This document shows, piece by piece, positions 52,454-60,865 of a stretch of 64,000 nt of DNA. Both the position numbers and the translations under genes were made by a program. The notes beneath the pieces are model-generated. The model ran no database searches, had not been told where the DNA came from, and worked only from the letters and a program-made list of their open reading frames with translations. The stretch comes from MVRV01 sp964646755 (GTDB lineage Bacteria > Desulfobacterota > Syntrophia > Syntrophales > Smithellaceae). The stretch is taken from positions 27,386 to 91,385 of the forward strand of contig CAZYIE010000008.1 in the NCBI GenBank assembly GCA_964646755.1, written 5' to 3'. The stretch's first letter is position 1. Each line of letters starts with the position of its first letter.

Positions 52454-53224
52454 TCACCGGTAATATCCCAGAATAAAATTTTTATTTTCGTAATAGAGAA
52501 ACGAATAGTGATTGATCCAATCCCCTAAAGCAACAAATGTTTTTGTTTTTCCGGCAACGGTATAATGGCGCAAAACCGGCATGTGACAATGGCCAACTAT
52601 AACAGCATCATAATTCCCCTGAAACTTATCCACGGCGAAAAACAACATTTTTTCGACCAGTTCATCGCTGTCTTCCATTTTCATTTGTTTGCTGGCCATG
52701 GAACTGGCATTTGCCAATGCCCAGCGAATCCGGGCCGGGACAAGGCGCTGGAAATGATAAAAGACCCGGCTGCGCAGAATTTTTCTTAACAATAGATATT
52801 TCAAATTCTTTTTATCAATTGTATCACCATGAGCGATTAAAGCCCTGATACTATCTATTTTAACATCGGCCCATTCCTCATATACTTCCATCCCTAAAAC
52901 ATTATAAAAATAATCCCTGAGAAAAAAATCGTGGTTTCCTTCGCTCAAGTGAATATGGATGCCTGTTTTTTGCAATTCAATTAATTTATTAATAACAAGA
53001 ATAAATTCCTGGTAAATTTTATCTTTGTTACAAAACCAGAAATCAAACAGATCACCAACGATGAAAAGATCGGTAACAGCTGTTTCCTTCCCTTTAGCTG
53101 CACCGGAATCAATAAGCGAATTGACCTTTCCGTCCCTTATGTCATTGAAGAAATTAAGTAACTGACCATATCGCTCGTCAGTTGCGCTCTTTAAATGAGC
53201 ATCAGAAATAAAGATTGCTTTCAT
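52454..53224 (-). CDS. LpxH-like UDP-2,3-diacylglucosamine diphosphatase (calcineurin-like)
   Basis: The 256-residue metallophosphoesterase has the expected motifs in order: FISDAHL (residues 5-11), FIVGDLFDFWF (about 53-63), LSEGNHDFFLRDYF (about 92-105), ALIAHGDTID near 128-137 and VIVGHCHMP near 210-218. The GDLFDFW and GNHDF wording is that of LpxH, which cleaves the pyrophosphate of UDP-2,3-diacylglucosamine in lipid A synthesis. The kdsD gene close by (divergent) supports a lipopolysaccharide role. Some LpxH-like proteins have other substrates, hence moderate certainty. Confidence 0.8.
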   Translation of the reverse strand: MKAIFISDAHLKSATDERYGQLLNFFNDIRDGKVNSLIDSGAAKGKETAVTDLFIVGDLFDFWFCNKDKIYQEFILVINKLIELQKTGIHIHLSEGNHDFFLRDYFYNVLGMEVYEEWADVKIDSIRALIAHGDTIDKKNLKYLLLRKILRSRVFYHFQRLVPARIRWALANASSMASKQMKMEDSDELVEKMLFFAVDKFQGNYDAVIVGHCHMPVLRHYTVAGKTKTFVALGDWINHYSFLYYENKNFILGYYR

Positions 53225-53388
53225 AATTCCGACTTGAAAGATTATTTTAGTTATTACTTATCAGATAAATACAATTAAGGTCAACACCCACATAGAGTAA
53301 AATATAATTGGTTCTTGTCATATCCGGCATTTTTTGCTAGCTTGCAGCCGGATTTTCGAACACCCAAATAAGTTTTAAAGGTAAAATA

Positions 53389-54384
53389 ATGATAAGAAAA
53401 CTCGAATCAATTAAACGAGCCAAAGAAGTATTGCAAATTGAAGCTCAAAGTATTCTTCGCTTAATTGACAGACTTGATAAAAACTTTTCCCGTGCTGTGG
53501 AATTAATTTATAAATCCAAAGGACGAGTAATTATTACCGGAATCGGCAAGTCCGGTCTAATCGGCCACAAAATTGTCGCCACCCTGACAAGCACAGGAAC
53601 ACAGGCAATCTTTCTTCACCCGGTGGAAGGAATTCACGGTGATTTGGGCATCGTGACGAAGGAAGATATTCTCCTGGCCATCTCTAACAGCGGCGAAACA
53701 CGTGAACTTATGCCTGTTATCAGTTCCGTCCGTCACATCGGCGCCCCTGTTATCGCCTTTACCGGCAAGATGTCGTCTAGTCTGGCTAAAATAAGCGATA
53801 TCACTATTGATGTTTCCGTCGAAAAAGAAGCCTGCCCCTTTGGCCTCGCCCCGACATCCAGTTCAACCGCGGCTCTGGCTATGGGTGATGCCCTGGCAAT
53901 TGCCCTGATCGACAAAAGGAAATTCCGGGAAAAAGATTTTTATAAATTTCATCCCGGAGGAAGCCTGGGGACAAGATTAAAAGCAACAGTCGGCGATGTC
54001 ATGATTGTCGGCCGTCAGATTCCGCAAGTGCCTTCGGGAACAAATGCCCGCGCTGCAATTCAGGAGATTGATCGCAAAAATGTTGGTTTTGTATTAGTAA
54101 CTGATAAAAAAAATAAACTGCTCGGTATTTTAACTGATGGCGATTGCCGCCGTCTGATCAGTAACGGAATCCCCTTTGATGGGAAAACAATTGACGACTT
54201 AATGACACGTAATCCCAAAACAATTAATGAAACCGCCTCTTTGGCAGAAACCATCGAACATATGCAAAAAGATGAAATTACCGCTTTAGCTGTCATCAAC
54301 AAGAAAAAGGAACTCACTGGTTATCTGCACATGCATGACATATTGGGCAGGGGTGGCTCCATCAACATATCTTTAACTTATTAA
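53389..54384 (+). CDS. kdsD: Arabinose-5-phosphate isomerase KdsD
   Basis: KdsD converts ribulose-5-phosphate to arabinose-5-phosphate, the first step to KDO of lipopolysaccharide. The SIS domain (residues about 35-180) has GRVIITGIGKSGLIGHKIVA, HPVEGIHGDLGIV and NSGETRELMPVI, and two CBS domains follow (MIVGRQIPQVP onward and the LMTRNPKTINETASL segment). Length 331 is standard. The start is preceded by AAAGGTAA at suitable spacing. It is followed by a gamma-carbonic-anhydrase-like gene after 20 bases and lies divergently from the LpxH-like gene. Confidence 0.95.
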   Translation: MIRKLESIKRAKEVLQIEAQSILRLIDRLDKNFSRAVELIYKSKGRVIITGIGKSGLIGHKIVATLTSTGTQAIFLHPVEGIHGDLGIVTKEDILLAISNSGETRELMPVISSVRHIGAPVIAFTGKMSSSLAKISDITIDVSVEKEACPFGLAPTSSSTAALAMGDALAIALIDKRKFREKDFYKFHPGGSLGTRLKATVGDVMIVGRQIPQVPSGTNARAAIQEIDRKNVGFVLVTDKKNKLLGILTDGDCRRLISNGIPFDGKTIDDLMTRNPKTINETASLAETIEHMQKDEITALAVINKKKELTGYLHMHDILGRGGSINISLTY

Positions 54385-54404
54385 AACTGGAAAGTTGACA
54401 ATTT

Positions 54405-54929
54405 ATGGCACTCTATGAATTTGACGGTAAAAGACCACAGGTTCCTGCTGACTCTTTTGTTCACCCTGCTGCTGTATTAATCGGTGATGTTCGGCTCGGC
54501 CATGAATGTCTGATTGCCCCCGGTGTCGCTATCCGGGCGGAATTCGGCCCGGTGGAAATTGGCAATCGTTCCAATATCCAGGACAATTCAATTATTCACG
54601 TCAACCCGGACGCGCGCGTAATCATCGAAGATAATATTGTCATTGCCCATGGCGTTATTCTGCATGATGTCCACATTAAACCAAGATGCGTAATCGGCAT
54701 GGGTGCGATCCTGATGTTTAATGTTGTCTGTGCAGAAGATGTCATTGTAGCGGCAGGATCACTTGTACCTAAAGACATGCAAATTCCTGCCGGCAAGATT
54801 GTGTCCGGCAATCCGGCGGAAGTCATTCGTGATGTATCAGAAAAACAAAAGCTAATGGCCCGGGAAGGGGTAGATGCTTACTGTGATCTTTGCCGCAAGT
54901 ATCTGGCCACAATGAAATTAATCCAATAA
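54405..54929 (+). CDS. Gamma-carbonic anhydrase-like / PaaY-type hexapeptide protein
   Basis: The 174-residue protein folds as a left-handed beta helix of hexapeptide repeats (LIAPGVAIRAEFGPVEIGNR and similar turns). The three metal-ligand histidines of the gamma class are plausible at NSIIHV (about residue 66) and at VIAHGVILHDVHI (about 83-95). A C-terminal helix follows from residue 145. It may be a carbonic anhydrase or a thioesterase/acyl-binding relative; PaaY-type members work near CoA-ester pathways, and a CoA-ester operon lies next to it. Its last 12 bases overlap the end of the convergent activase gene. Confidence 0.8.
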   Translation: MALYEFDGKRPQVPADSFVHPAAVLIGDVRLGHECLIAPGVAIRAEFGPVEIGNRSNIQDNSIIHVNPDARVIIEDNIVIAHGVILHDVHIKPRCVIGMGAILMFNVVCAEDVIVAAGSLVPKDMQIPAGKIVSGNPAEVIRDVSEKQKLMAREGVDAYCDLCRKYLATMKLIQ

Positions 54930-55691
54930 TTTTTTTGCCAGAACAGCGGCACCGATAGCGCCGGTAAGCTGGGCGTATGGGGATACCTCGGGTTTAAATC
55001 CCAGAGCTTTTTCCAGGGCTCCAATCAAACCGATATTTTTTGCCACTCCGCCGGTAACCATTAACGGTGTAATCAAGCCGGTACGTGCGGCCAGCGCAAC
55101 AATGCGCGATCCAATCGATTCATGAATTCCCGCAATAATATTTTCTCTGGCGGCGCCTCGGGAAATAAGTGAGATTACCTCTGACTCGGCAAAGACGGTG
55201 CACAGGCTGCTGATCTGGGCGGGATTCTGAGCGGCAAGAGAAAGAGCGCCAAAATCATCCAGATTGATTTCCAGTGCCCGCGCCATTACTTCCAGAAAGC
55301 GACCAGTTCCCGCTGCGCATTTGTCGTTCATGACAAAATTTTTCACTTTGCCCTTTTCATCCAGAAGAATTGCTTTGCTGTCCTGGCCGCCGACATCAAT
55401 AATAAAACGGATCTTCTCATTGAGAAAATACGCACCGGCGGCATGGCAGGTAATTTCGGTGATGGCCTTATCGGCAAAATCAACACTGCTGCGGCCATAG
55501 CCGGTAGAAACAACTTTAATGCCTGATGCACCGTTTATTCCGGCGGCTAAGAGAAGCTCGGAAAATACTTTCTTGCCGGCGGCGGCGGAATTATAGCCGG
55601 TAAAAATCAGGCTGGTGCTGATCAGCCGGCCATCTTGTAATAAAGCGGCTTTAGCTGTAATGGACCCGATATCAATACCTACCGTGTACAT
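54918..55691 (-). CDS. ATP-dependent activase of 2-hydroxyacyl-CoA dehydratase / benzoyl-CoA reductase family
   Basis: The 257-residue protein is an ASKHA-fold ATPase with one [4Fe-4S] cluster shared by a homodimer; it drives one electron into the partner dehydratase at the cost of ATP. Seen here are the phosphate-1 loop GIDIGSITAKAA (residues 5-16), the DVGGQDSKAI loop, the cluster cysteine in NDKCAAGTGRFLEVMA, a second cysteine in SSLCTVFAESEVISL and VTGGVAKNIGLI. Its length equals that of HgdC-type activators. Only one such subunit is present, unlike the two of class I benzoyl-CoA reductase. The start overlaps the upstream gene by 13 bases. Confidence 0.9.
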   Translation of the reverse strand: MYTVGIDIGSITAKAALLQDGRLISTSLIFTGYNSAAAGKKVFSELLLAAGINGASGIKVVSTGYGRSSVDFADKAITEITCHAAGAYFLNEKIRFIIDVGGQDSKAILLDEKGKVKNFVMNDKCAAGTGRFLEVMARALEINLDDFGALSLAAQNPAQISSLCTVFAESEVISLISRGAARENIIAGIHESIGSRIVALAARTGLITPLMVTGGVAKNIGLIGALEKALGFKPEVSPYAQLTGAIGAAVLAKKLLD

Positions 55692-56923
55692 GATTTCCTT
55701 TCTTTAACTACTTCCATAAAAGCGTCAATACGTGTTTCAATCTGGCTTTCGGAAAAGAATCTTTCATCAACCATATCCGCCTCGATCATCAAAGAAGGCA
55801 AACCGCGCTTTTCGCGGACAATGCGCTGAATGTCGAGCTGTCCGAATGAATATGGTTTGCAGCTCCGGTTGGAATGCATAACTAAACCATCGGCGCCGTA
55901 TTTGTCGATCATCTGGAGAACAATCTGCGCCATTTCATCGACACCAATGTTCAAATAAATCCGGGTGTATGCTTCCGCCATGGATTCGATAAAATTATTT
56001 TCATCGATATATTTTAAAGTCCCGCACCAGGCTGAGGTATAAGTATCGGCAACCAGGCAGGCATCCGCAGTAGCAAATTTATCGGACAGCCACTTGGTAC
56101 GGTACCAAACCGGCAGGTTATCCCAGAGCAAACGGTATTTTTCATTTTCAACCGCCCCAATATTCTCGGCAATGCGCTCTTTCATCTCCGCCAGCAATCC
56201 CTCGTAATAATCAACGGCCTGCTTTGTTCCCCGCAGGGTGACTATCAGTGCAAGATGAAAAAAAGCGTCAAAGGCGGAAAGTGGCGCCGGTCGGTTCATT
56301 GCCGTATCCAACACCGCCTGCCATAGTCTCTGGCCTTCAACAGACAGCTTGCCAACTTCCTTCATCCGGTCGTGATCCATTTTCTTTCCGCAGGCATTTT
56401 CCAGGAAAATTATATATTCTTCAATTTGCCTGCGAACATATTTGCGGGCATCCGCCGTAAATTGCGTATGACAAAAAGGCGTATCCAGAATAAACAACGG
56501 CACATTATAATATCGAGCCTGGACTTCATACCACTTTAGCACCGTGCCACAGATATTATTGCAGCAAACCAGCATATCGGGCCTGGGCAGGCCGCCAATG
56601 GGGCCGCCGTTAACCTTAGCGCAGGAAATATCGCTGCGGGCGTAGGAGCAAAGGTCACTGGAATAACCCATGGCTTCAGCCTCCTGACACAGCTCAATAC
56701 CCATCTTGGACGCGCCAATCATGGCGCCGTGGTTCTCCGGATAAACGGGAATGACGTCCATCGCAATCAAAGGTTCCACCGGGCCGCCGCTCGTGATCCA
56801 GGCAACTTTTTTGCCGTTTTGCTCCGCCATTTTGGCATCGATATAATAGTTCGTCATGATGTCTTTCATCTTTTTGACGGACTTTATTTTTCTCTTTTCT
56901 TTTTCGGGATCTTTTTCAGCCAT
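55679..56923 (-). CDS. 2-hydroxyacyl-CoA dehydratase / benzoyl-CoA reductase subunit (BcrB/HgdA-like)
   Basis: This 414-residue subunit belongs to the family that carries out radical reductions or dehydrations of CoA esters. Cysteines suited to bind a [4Fe-4S] cluster occur in SSDLCSYARSDI (about residues 94-105) and LVCCNNICGTVLKW (about 119-132). Near the C-terminus HSNRSCKPYSFGQLDIQRIV is a hallmark of the subunit. There is a charged 25-residue N-terminal extension. It lies between the other subunit (23 bases upstream) and the activase (13-base overlap). The substrate cannot be told from sequence alone. Confidence 0.88.
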   Translation of the reverse strand: MAEKDPEKEKRKIKSVKKMKDIMTNYYIDAKMAEQNGKKVAWITSGGPVEPLIAMDVIPVYPENHGAMIGASKMGIELCQEAEAMGYSSDLCSYARSDISCAKVNGGPIGGLPRPDMLVCCNNICGTVLKWYEVQARYYNVPLFILDTPFCHTQFTADARKYVRRQIEEYIIFLENACGKKMDHDRMKEVGKLSVEGQRLWQAVLDTAMNRPAPLSAFDAFFHLALIVTLRGTKQAVDYYEGLLAEMKERIAENIGAVENEKYRLLWDNLPVWYRTKWLSDKFATADACLVADTYTSAWCGTLKYIDENNFIESMAEAYTRIYLNIGVDEMAQIVLQMIDKYGADGLVMHSNRSCKPYSFGQLDIQRIVREKRGLPSLMIEADMVDERFFSESQIETRIDAFMEVVKERKSCTR

Positions 56924-56946
56924 TATTATCTCCTTAAAGATTGTTA

Positions 56947-58068
56947 CTATAAAGTTTCCAGAAACGCCTCTACGCGTGTCTGGATTTGTCCCTGAGCCTG
57001 CGGCTGATCTTCTACTTCCAGAAGCAGACTGGGGATGGAGGCCGCAGCCAGCTTATCTTTCAAATAAGGATAATCGAAAGCGTGCGGATCGCAGAATTTC
57101 AGTAGCATAAAAATGACTCCGGCGGCTTTGCTGTCTTGTGCTATTTGAATAAGATTTTCCGCCCGGGCATTTTTATCCAGATGCTTGGCCGGACAAACCG
57201 GACGCAGCCAATATCGTTCGGCAATCGCAGCAATGGGATCACCTTCGGTGTTGATTAAGCCCGCAAAATATCGTGAGCCAGTGCAGAGATCATCACCGAC
57301 AACCGCCCCACCCGCATCTTCGATTACGGAATAAATATCCGGCTGGCTGCAGATGCCTCCCGAAATAATTAAGCGCCTCTTTCCGGTGGATTTTATTATG
57401 CTGCCTTTCGTCTCCAGTTCAGCAATTACACCCCGCAGAATTTTTAAATAGTCATTTCTATCCATAATCATAGCCGCCCGAACCAGCACAGAGAGATCCT
57501 TGCCGCTGATGACTTCCGGATTTTTATTTTTTAATTCGTAAACTTTTTTCAAGCCGCTGCGTATTTCATTGTAAAGGGCAATAGATTTTTTTATGTCATC
57601 GTCGGTAATCGTGACTTGCAGTGCCTTTTCCAGTTCATTACGGAACCGGTTTTGTACATCGATCATATAATCCCTGGAGCTTTTTGTGTCTAGTTTCACC
57701 GGTAAGACAACATCAAGATGGAATCCATAAGAAATGTTCAGCCGCCAGATATCAGAGAGGCGCTGTACAGTATCGCAGGTATGTGGGAAGACCATGCCAT
57801 CGAGAAAATTTAAATCGCCGGAGAGTGCATCTTCCAGGATCCCGCGCACCAGTGAACAACAGTATACTTGCAAATGGCCATCGGCCAGAAAGATATTCTT
57901 GTTGGAACCGAAGAGCCGCAACGGATGGACCCCGGCGGCCTGGATAATTTCTTCCGGTGCATATGTGCACATATAGCCGATAATTTTTTTGCCGCTTTGT
58001 TCCTTGAGCTTCCTCGCGTAACTGATCGGGTCGCCCACAATAGCAGAGAGTTCCTTTATTGCTTGCAT
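56947..58068 (-). CDS. 2-hydroxyacyl-CoA dehydratase / benzoyl-CoA reductase subunit (BcrC/HgdB-like)
   Basis: The partner subunit has 373 residues. Family motifs with likely cluster cysteines are GYMCTYAPEEIIQAAGVHPL (about residues 31-50), VYCCSLVRGILEDAL (about 68-82), FPHTCDTVQRLSDIW and, near the end, MLLKFCDPHAFDYPYLKDKL. They are followed by LLLEVEDQ and QIQTRVEAFLETL. Layout and size fit BcrC or HgdB. It is encoded directly after the acyl-CoA ligase, 23 bases away, so the ligase probably supplies its CoA-ester substrate. Confidence 0.88.
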   Translation of the reverse strand: MQAIKELSAIVGDPISYARKLKEQSGKKIIGYMCTYAPEEIIQAAGVHPLRLFGSNKNIFLADGHLQVYCCSLVRGILEDALSGDLNFLDGMVFPHTCDTVQRLSDIWRLNISYGFHLDVVLPVKLDTKSSRDYMIDVQNRFRNELEKALQVTITDDDIKKSIALYNEIRSGLKKVYELKNKNPEVISGKDLSVLVRAAMIMDRNDYLKILRGVIAELETKGSIIKSTGKRRLIISGGICSQPDIYSVIEDAGGAVVGDDLCTGSRYFAGLINTEGDPIAAIAERYWLRPVCPAKHLDKNARAENLIQIAQDSKAAGVIFMLLKFCDPHAFDYPYLKDKLAAASIPSLLLEVEDQPQAQGQIQTRVEAFLETL

Positions 58069-58091
58069 TAATTATATCTCCTTAAACAGAA

Positions 58092-59813
58092 TCATTTTTC
58101 TCCGGCATAATGGCCTGCGGCCTTAAGCTTGTCAATTTCTTCTTTTTCCAATACATTGAAAGCGACTTTACCGACCAGCGTTTTGGGCAGTTCGGAGCGA
58201 AACTCTATGGACCGGGGACAACTCCACTTAATCAACTGATTCCGACAATAGTTAATTAATTCCTTCTCCATTTCCGGACTCGCATCTGTTGTATTCTTCA
58301 AGACGACAAATGCTTTTACCGCCTGAACCTGGGCTTCATCGGGCACACCGACCACGCAGGCATCCCGCACTTGCGGATGCTTGTAGAGAATTTCTTCCAC
58401 CTGCGCGGGATAGACATTCATGCCGGATGATTTGATCATCCGCTTTTGCCGGAGTTTGAAATAAAAGAATCCGTCTTCGTCCATCGTGCCGATATCTCCG
58501 GTATGCAGCCAGGTTCTGCCGTCTGCATGCTGCTTCAAAGTATCGGCGGTTTCCTGCGGCTGCTCTAGATAACCCATCATCACGGCGGGGCCGGCAATAC
58601 AGATTTCGCCTTCTTTACCAATTGCTGCTTCTTCGGTCGTATCGAGCCTCACAATCTTCGCCAGCATATCCGGAAAAGGCACACCGATACTGCCTTCCCG
58701 ATAGCAGCCCAGTGGCGTCGCCATAATGGCCGTCACCGCTTCGGTTAATCCGTAGCCTTCCAGAAGCTGAACATTGCCGCCCTGCTTTTTAACCATTCCT
58801 TCAAACCGCTCTTTGACCGGCCGGGGCAGAGAGTCGGCGCCGGAGAATGTAGCCCGCAGGCAACTGAGATCCGCCTTGCACATCTTCGGATTGCTGCTCA
58901 AAGCGTCAAACAGGGTTGGCACACCAATGACGAACGACGGTTTCTGCGAACGGATAATATCGGCAACTGTCTCCGGTGTAAACACCGGCACCAAAATGCT
59001 TTTGCCGCCTCCCATAAAGCAGGCATTGACACAAACGCCCAAACCGAAGCCATGAAAGATCGGCAAAATAGCCAGTACGGATGTAGCATCATCGAGCTTT
59101 CCCCATTCCGACACCTGTTTGCCTTCAGAGATAAAATTCATATTGGAAAGCATGATGCCCTTGGGGACGCCCGTTGTTCCGCCGCTGTATAGAATAACCG
59201 CCAGGTCATCGGTACTCATTTGTGCTTTGGGCGCTGGGGCATACTTTACTTTCATGAGAGCAGACCACCATCTCACCATCGGGTCTTCGGGCACTTTGGG
59301 AATAAGGCGGCCTTTGGTTAAATTAAAGCCGATTCGTTTGAAGAGATTCAAATAATCCGGAATCCGCGCCAAAATCAGGGTTTCAAGCTGTGTAACATTT
59401 TGAACTTCTTTGAATTTAGCGTAGAAAGCATCGATCGTCAGGGAGAAACGGCTTTTCGCCACATTAAGATAAAATTCAATTTCCTTAGCTGTGGACAAGG
59501 GATGAATCATGCTGGAGACAGCGCCAAGTTTATTGGCGGCGTAAAAACAGATAATCCCCTGCGGTGATGTGGGCATCGAAATGGTAATTCTTTCACCTTT
59601 TCTCAGTCCCAGCGCAGCCAGGGCATCGGCGCACTGGTCAATATCGGTCATAAATTGGCGGTAGGTTGATGTGTAACCGAGAAAATCATAGGCAATCGCA
59701 GCAGGTTTTTCCCTTGCCGTTTGCTCGAGTGCTTCATACATGGTGACACGGGGATAATTAATTGTATGAGGCACATTACCATAATGTTTCAACCACGGCT
59801 TCAGCTCGTACAT
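58092..59813 (-). CDS. AMP-forming acyl-CoA ligase
   Basis: The 573-residue enzyme activates an acid to its CoA ester through an acyl-adenylate. The AMP-binding signature is VILYSGGTTGVPKGIMLS (about residues 209-226). Later motifs include LLEGYGLTEAVTAIM, WLHTGDIGTMDEDGFFYF and KLRQKRMIKSSGMNVYPAQV. The catalytic lysine is in LPKTLVGKVAF near residue 550. Similarity is to medium/long-chain and aromatic ligases; the acid cannot be assigned. It is first in the operon with the dehydratase subunits and activase. A ribosome site GGGAGG precedes the ATG, and a palindrome (GTTTAATTAAAC, 59835-59846) lies 22 bases upstream of the start. Confidence 0.9.
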   Translation of the reverse strand: MYELKPWLKHYGNVPHTINYPRVTMYEALEQTAREKPAAIAYDFLGYTSTYRQFMTDIDQCADALAALGLRKGERITISMPTSPQGIICFYAANKLGAVSSMIHPLSTAKEIEFYLNVAKSRFSLTIDAFYAKFKEVQNVTQLETLILARIPDYLNLFKRIGFNLTKGRLIPKVPEDPMVRWWSALMKVKYAPAPKAQMSTDDLAVILYSGGTTGVPKGIMLSNMNFISEGKQVSEWGKLDDATSVLAILPIFHGFGLGVCVNACFMGGGKSILVPVFTPETVADIIRSQKPSFVIGVPTLFDALSSNPKMCKADLSCLRATFSGADSLPRPVKERFEGMVKKQGGNVQLLEGYGLTEAVTAIMATPLGCYREGSIGVPFPDMLAKIVRLDTTEEAAIGKEGEICIAGPAVMMGYLEQPQETADTLKQHADGRTWLHTGDIGTMDEDGFFYFKLRQKRMIKSSGMNVYPAQVEEILYKHPQVRDACVVGVPDEAQVQAVKAFVVLKNTTDASPEMEKELINYCRNQLIKWSCPRSIEFRSELPKTLVGKVAFNVLEKEEIDKLKAAGHYAGEK

Positions 59814-59830
59814 ACCATGACCTCCCTATG

Positions 59831-59909
59831 CCAAGTTTAATTAAACCTATAATACAACATGTTCTTCTTTTCAAAGGATTATTTAAAAACAACTTGTAAC
59901 TAAACTTGG
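59831..59909. promoter_or_regulatory. Candidate operator region between acyl-CoA ligase and hicA
   Basis: The 9-base arms CCAAGTTTA (59831-59839) and TAAACTTGG (59901-59909) are exact inverted repeats. The first overlaps the 12-base palindrome GTTTAATTAAAC (59835-59846), and the second contains AAACTTGGTTT. AT-rich stretches resembling -10 boxes for both divergent genes lie near them. Such a layout fits a repressor site, for example of a fatty-acid or aromatic-acid responsive regulator, or HicB autoregulation. Confidence 0.4.
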
Positions 59910-59969
59910 TTTTATATTATTGCCTTTTATCCACATCTCTGATATTTCTACAATAAACAAGAGGCATAA

Positions 59970-60227
59970 ATGAGCAAACATGAAAAGCTGGTAAAGCGAT
60001 TTCTCGCCCGTCCGGTTGATTTCACCTGGGACGAATTGACCGCCCTGCTAAAGGGTTTGGGATATATGCAAGTTAAAACCGGAAAAACAGGTGGCTCCCG
60101 CGTTCGCTTCGAGCATCGGGATGCCGATGATGTCATTATCCTGCACAGACCACACCCCACACCGGTATTGAAGCGATATATGATTGACCAGATAACAGAA
60201 GTTTTGAAGAGAGGTAACATTTTATGA
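59970..60227 (+). CDS. hicA: HicA-family toxin, pair 1
   Basis: The 85-residue protein is a HicA-type mRNA interferase of the subgroup with KLVKRFLARPVDFTWDELTA at the start, the TGGSRVRFEH strand near residues 41-50 and the IILHRPHPTPVLKRYMIDQI block (about 56-75). In this subgroup the histidines of the HRPHP segment are conserved and the usual GSH is GSR. The stop overlaps the hicB start in an ATGA of 4 bases, the usual toxin-first order of hicAB. It begins the accessory region that follows the acyl-CoA operon. Confidence 0.9.
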   Translation: MSKHEKLVKRFLARPVDFTWDELTALLKGLGYMQVKTGKTGGSRVRFEHRDADDVIILHRPHPTPVLKRYMIDQITEVLKRGNIL

Positions 60228-60571
60228 AAAAAGACATGATGGAATATCGGGGCTATTTCGGCTCCGCTCATTACAGCGATGATGATGAAGTATTTTTTGG
60301 CAAGCTCGAATATATCCGCGCACTGGTCAGTTATGAAGGTACGGACGTTAGCTCTCTTCAAAAGGCTTTTAAAGAAGCTATTGACGATTATCTGGCCTTT
60401 TGCGAAGAAACCGGCAAAGAACCAGAAAAGCCTTTCAAGGGAACTTTTAATATTCGCATTGATCCCGATCTGCACAAAAAACTTGTTGAGACCGCTACCG
60501 AGCAGGGCGTCACCCTGAATGCTTATATCAAAGACGTACTGACGCATGCAGTTTCCAGTGACCGCGTTTAG
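60224..60571 (+). CDS. hicB: HicB-family antitoxin, pair 1
   Basis: The antitoxin has 115 residues. The N-terminal HicB fold shows YRGYFGSAHYSDDDEVFFGK, then SLQKAFKEAIDDYLAFCEET. The C-terminal ribbon-helix-helix DNA-binding part is FNIRIDPDLHKKLVETATEQ with the turn TLNAYIKDVL (about residues 83-112). It should neutralise the HicA product and repress the operon. The 4-base overlap with hicA indicates coupled translation. Confidence 0.93.
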   Translation: MKKDMMEYRGYFGSAHYSDDDEVFFGKLEYIRALVSYEGTDVSSLQKAFKEAIDDYLAFCEETGKEPEKPFKGTFNIRIDPDLHKKLVETATEQGVTLNAYIKDVLTHAVSSDRV

Positions 60572-60599
60572 GCGTCATGAGCATGTTTTTACAATAAAA

Positions 60600-60628
60600 A
60601 AGGGCTACGGCAATAACCGTAACCCCTT
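60600..60628 (-). terminator. Intrinsic terminator beside the tRNA-like remnant
   Basis: Nearly perfect arms (AAGGGCTACGG and CCGTAACCCCTT, one bulge) with a 6-base loop are followed on the minus strand by TTTTTT. It is like the terminator behind the tRNA-fMet at 51159-51187 and lies 9 bases beyond the tRNA-like 3' end at 60637-60656. Confidence 0.7.
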
Positions 60629-60636
60629 GATTTCCC

Positions 60637-60656
60637 TGGCGGTGCTGGGATTGAAC
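60637..60656 (-). pseudogene. tRNA-like 3' end, possible phage attachment site
   Basis: On the minus strand GTTCAATCC is followed by CAGCACCGCCA, resembling a T loop, T stem and acceptor ending in CCA, then a terminator. From TTC to CCA it is 4 bases too short for a working tRNA, and no anticodon or D arm exists upstream. I read it as a fragment left at an integration point or deletion. The rest of the 346-base gap 60572-60917 has no gene, only a run of C-rich repeats (CCCCCAAAAATACCCCC at 60714-60730) and the terminator at 60866. Confidence 0.4.
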
Positions 60657-60865
60657 TAAACAGATAACATGCTATTATCATTTATAATTAAAGTAGCTTG
60701 ATTTTCTCCATGCCCCCAAAAATACCCCCAAACCTTCAAATATTGGCCTTTTTTATTCTGTGCATGGCAATAAATATTTCCTGATGTGGCCCCGCTATTT
60801 AATTTTTACCGTATAAAAAGCCGGATGCTTTCATATACGGTCTCGGGCCTATCCGGATGTCCGAC

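Noticed and set aside
53310..53345. Sigma-54 promoter before kdsD
   Set aside because: CGGCAT and TTGCT are present but the distance between GG and GC is two bases short; a sigma-70-like TTGTCA with a distant AT-rich box is at least as likely.
54918..58068. Class I benzoyl-CoA reductase (BcrABCD)
   Set aside because: Only one activase subunit is encoded, so a four-subunit enzyme of that class is not supported by this operon alone.
60700..60735. C-rich repeat (CCCCCAAAAATACCCCC) as a CRISPR or structured element
   Set aside because: Only two short C runs; no regular repeat-spacer array. No CRISPR array was seen anywhere in the window.
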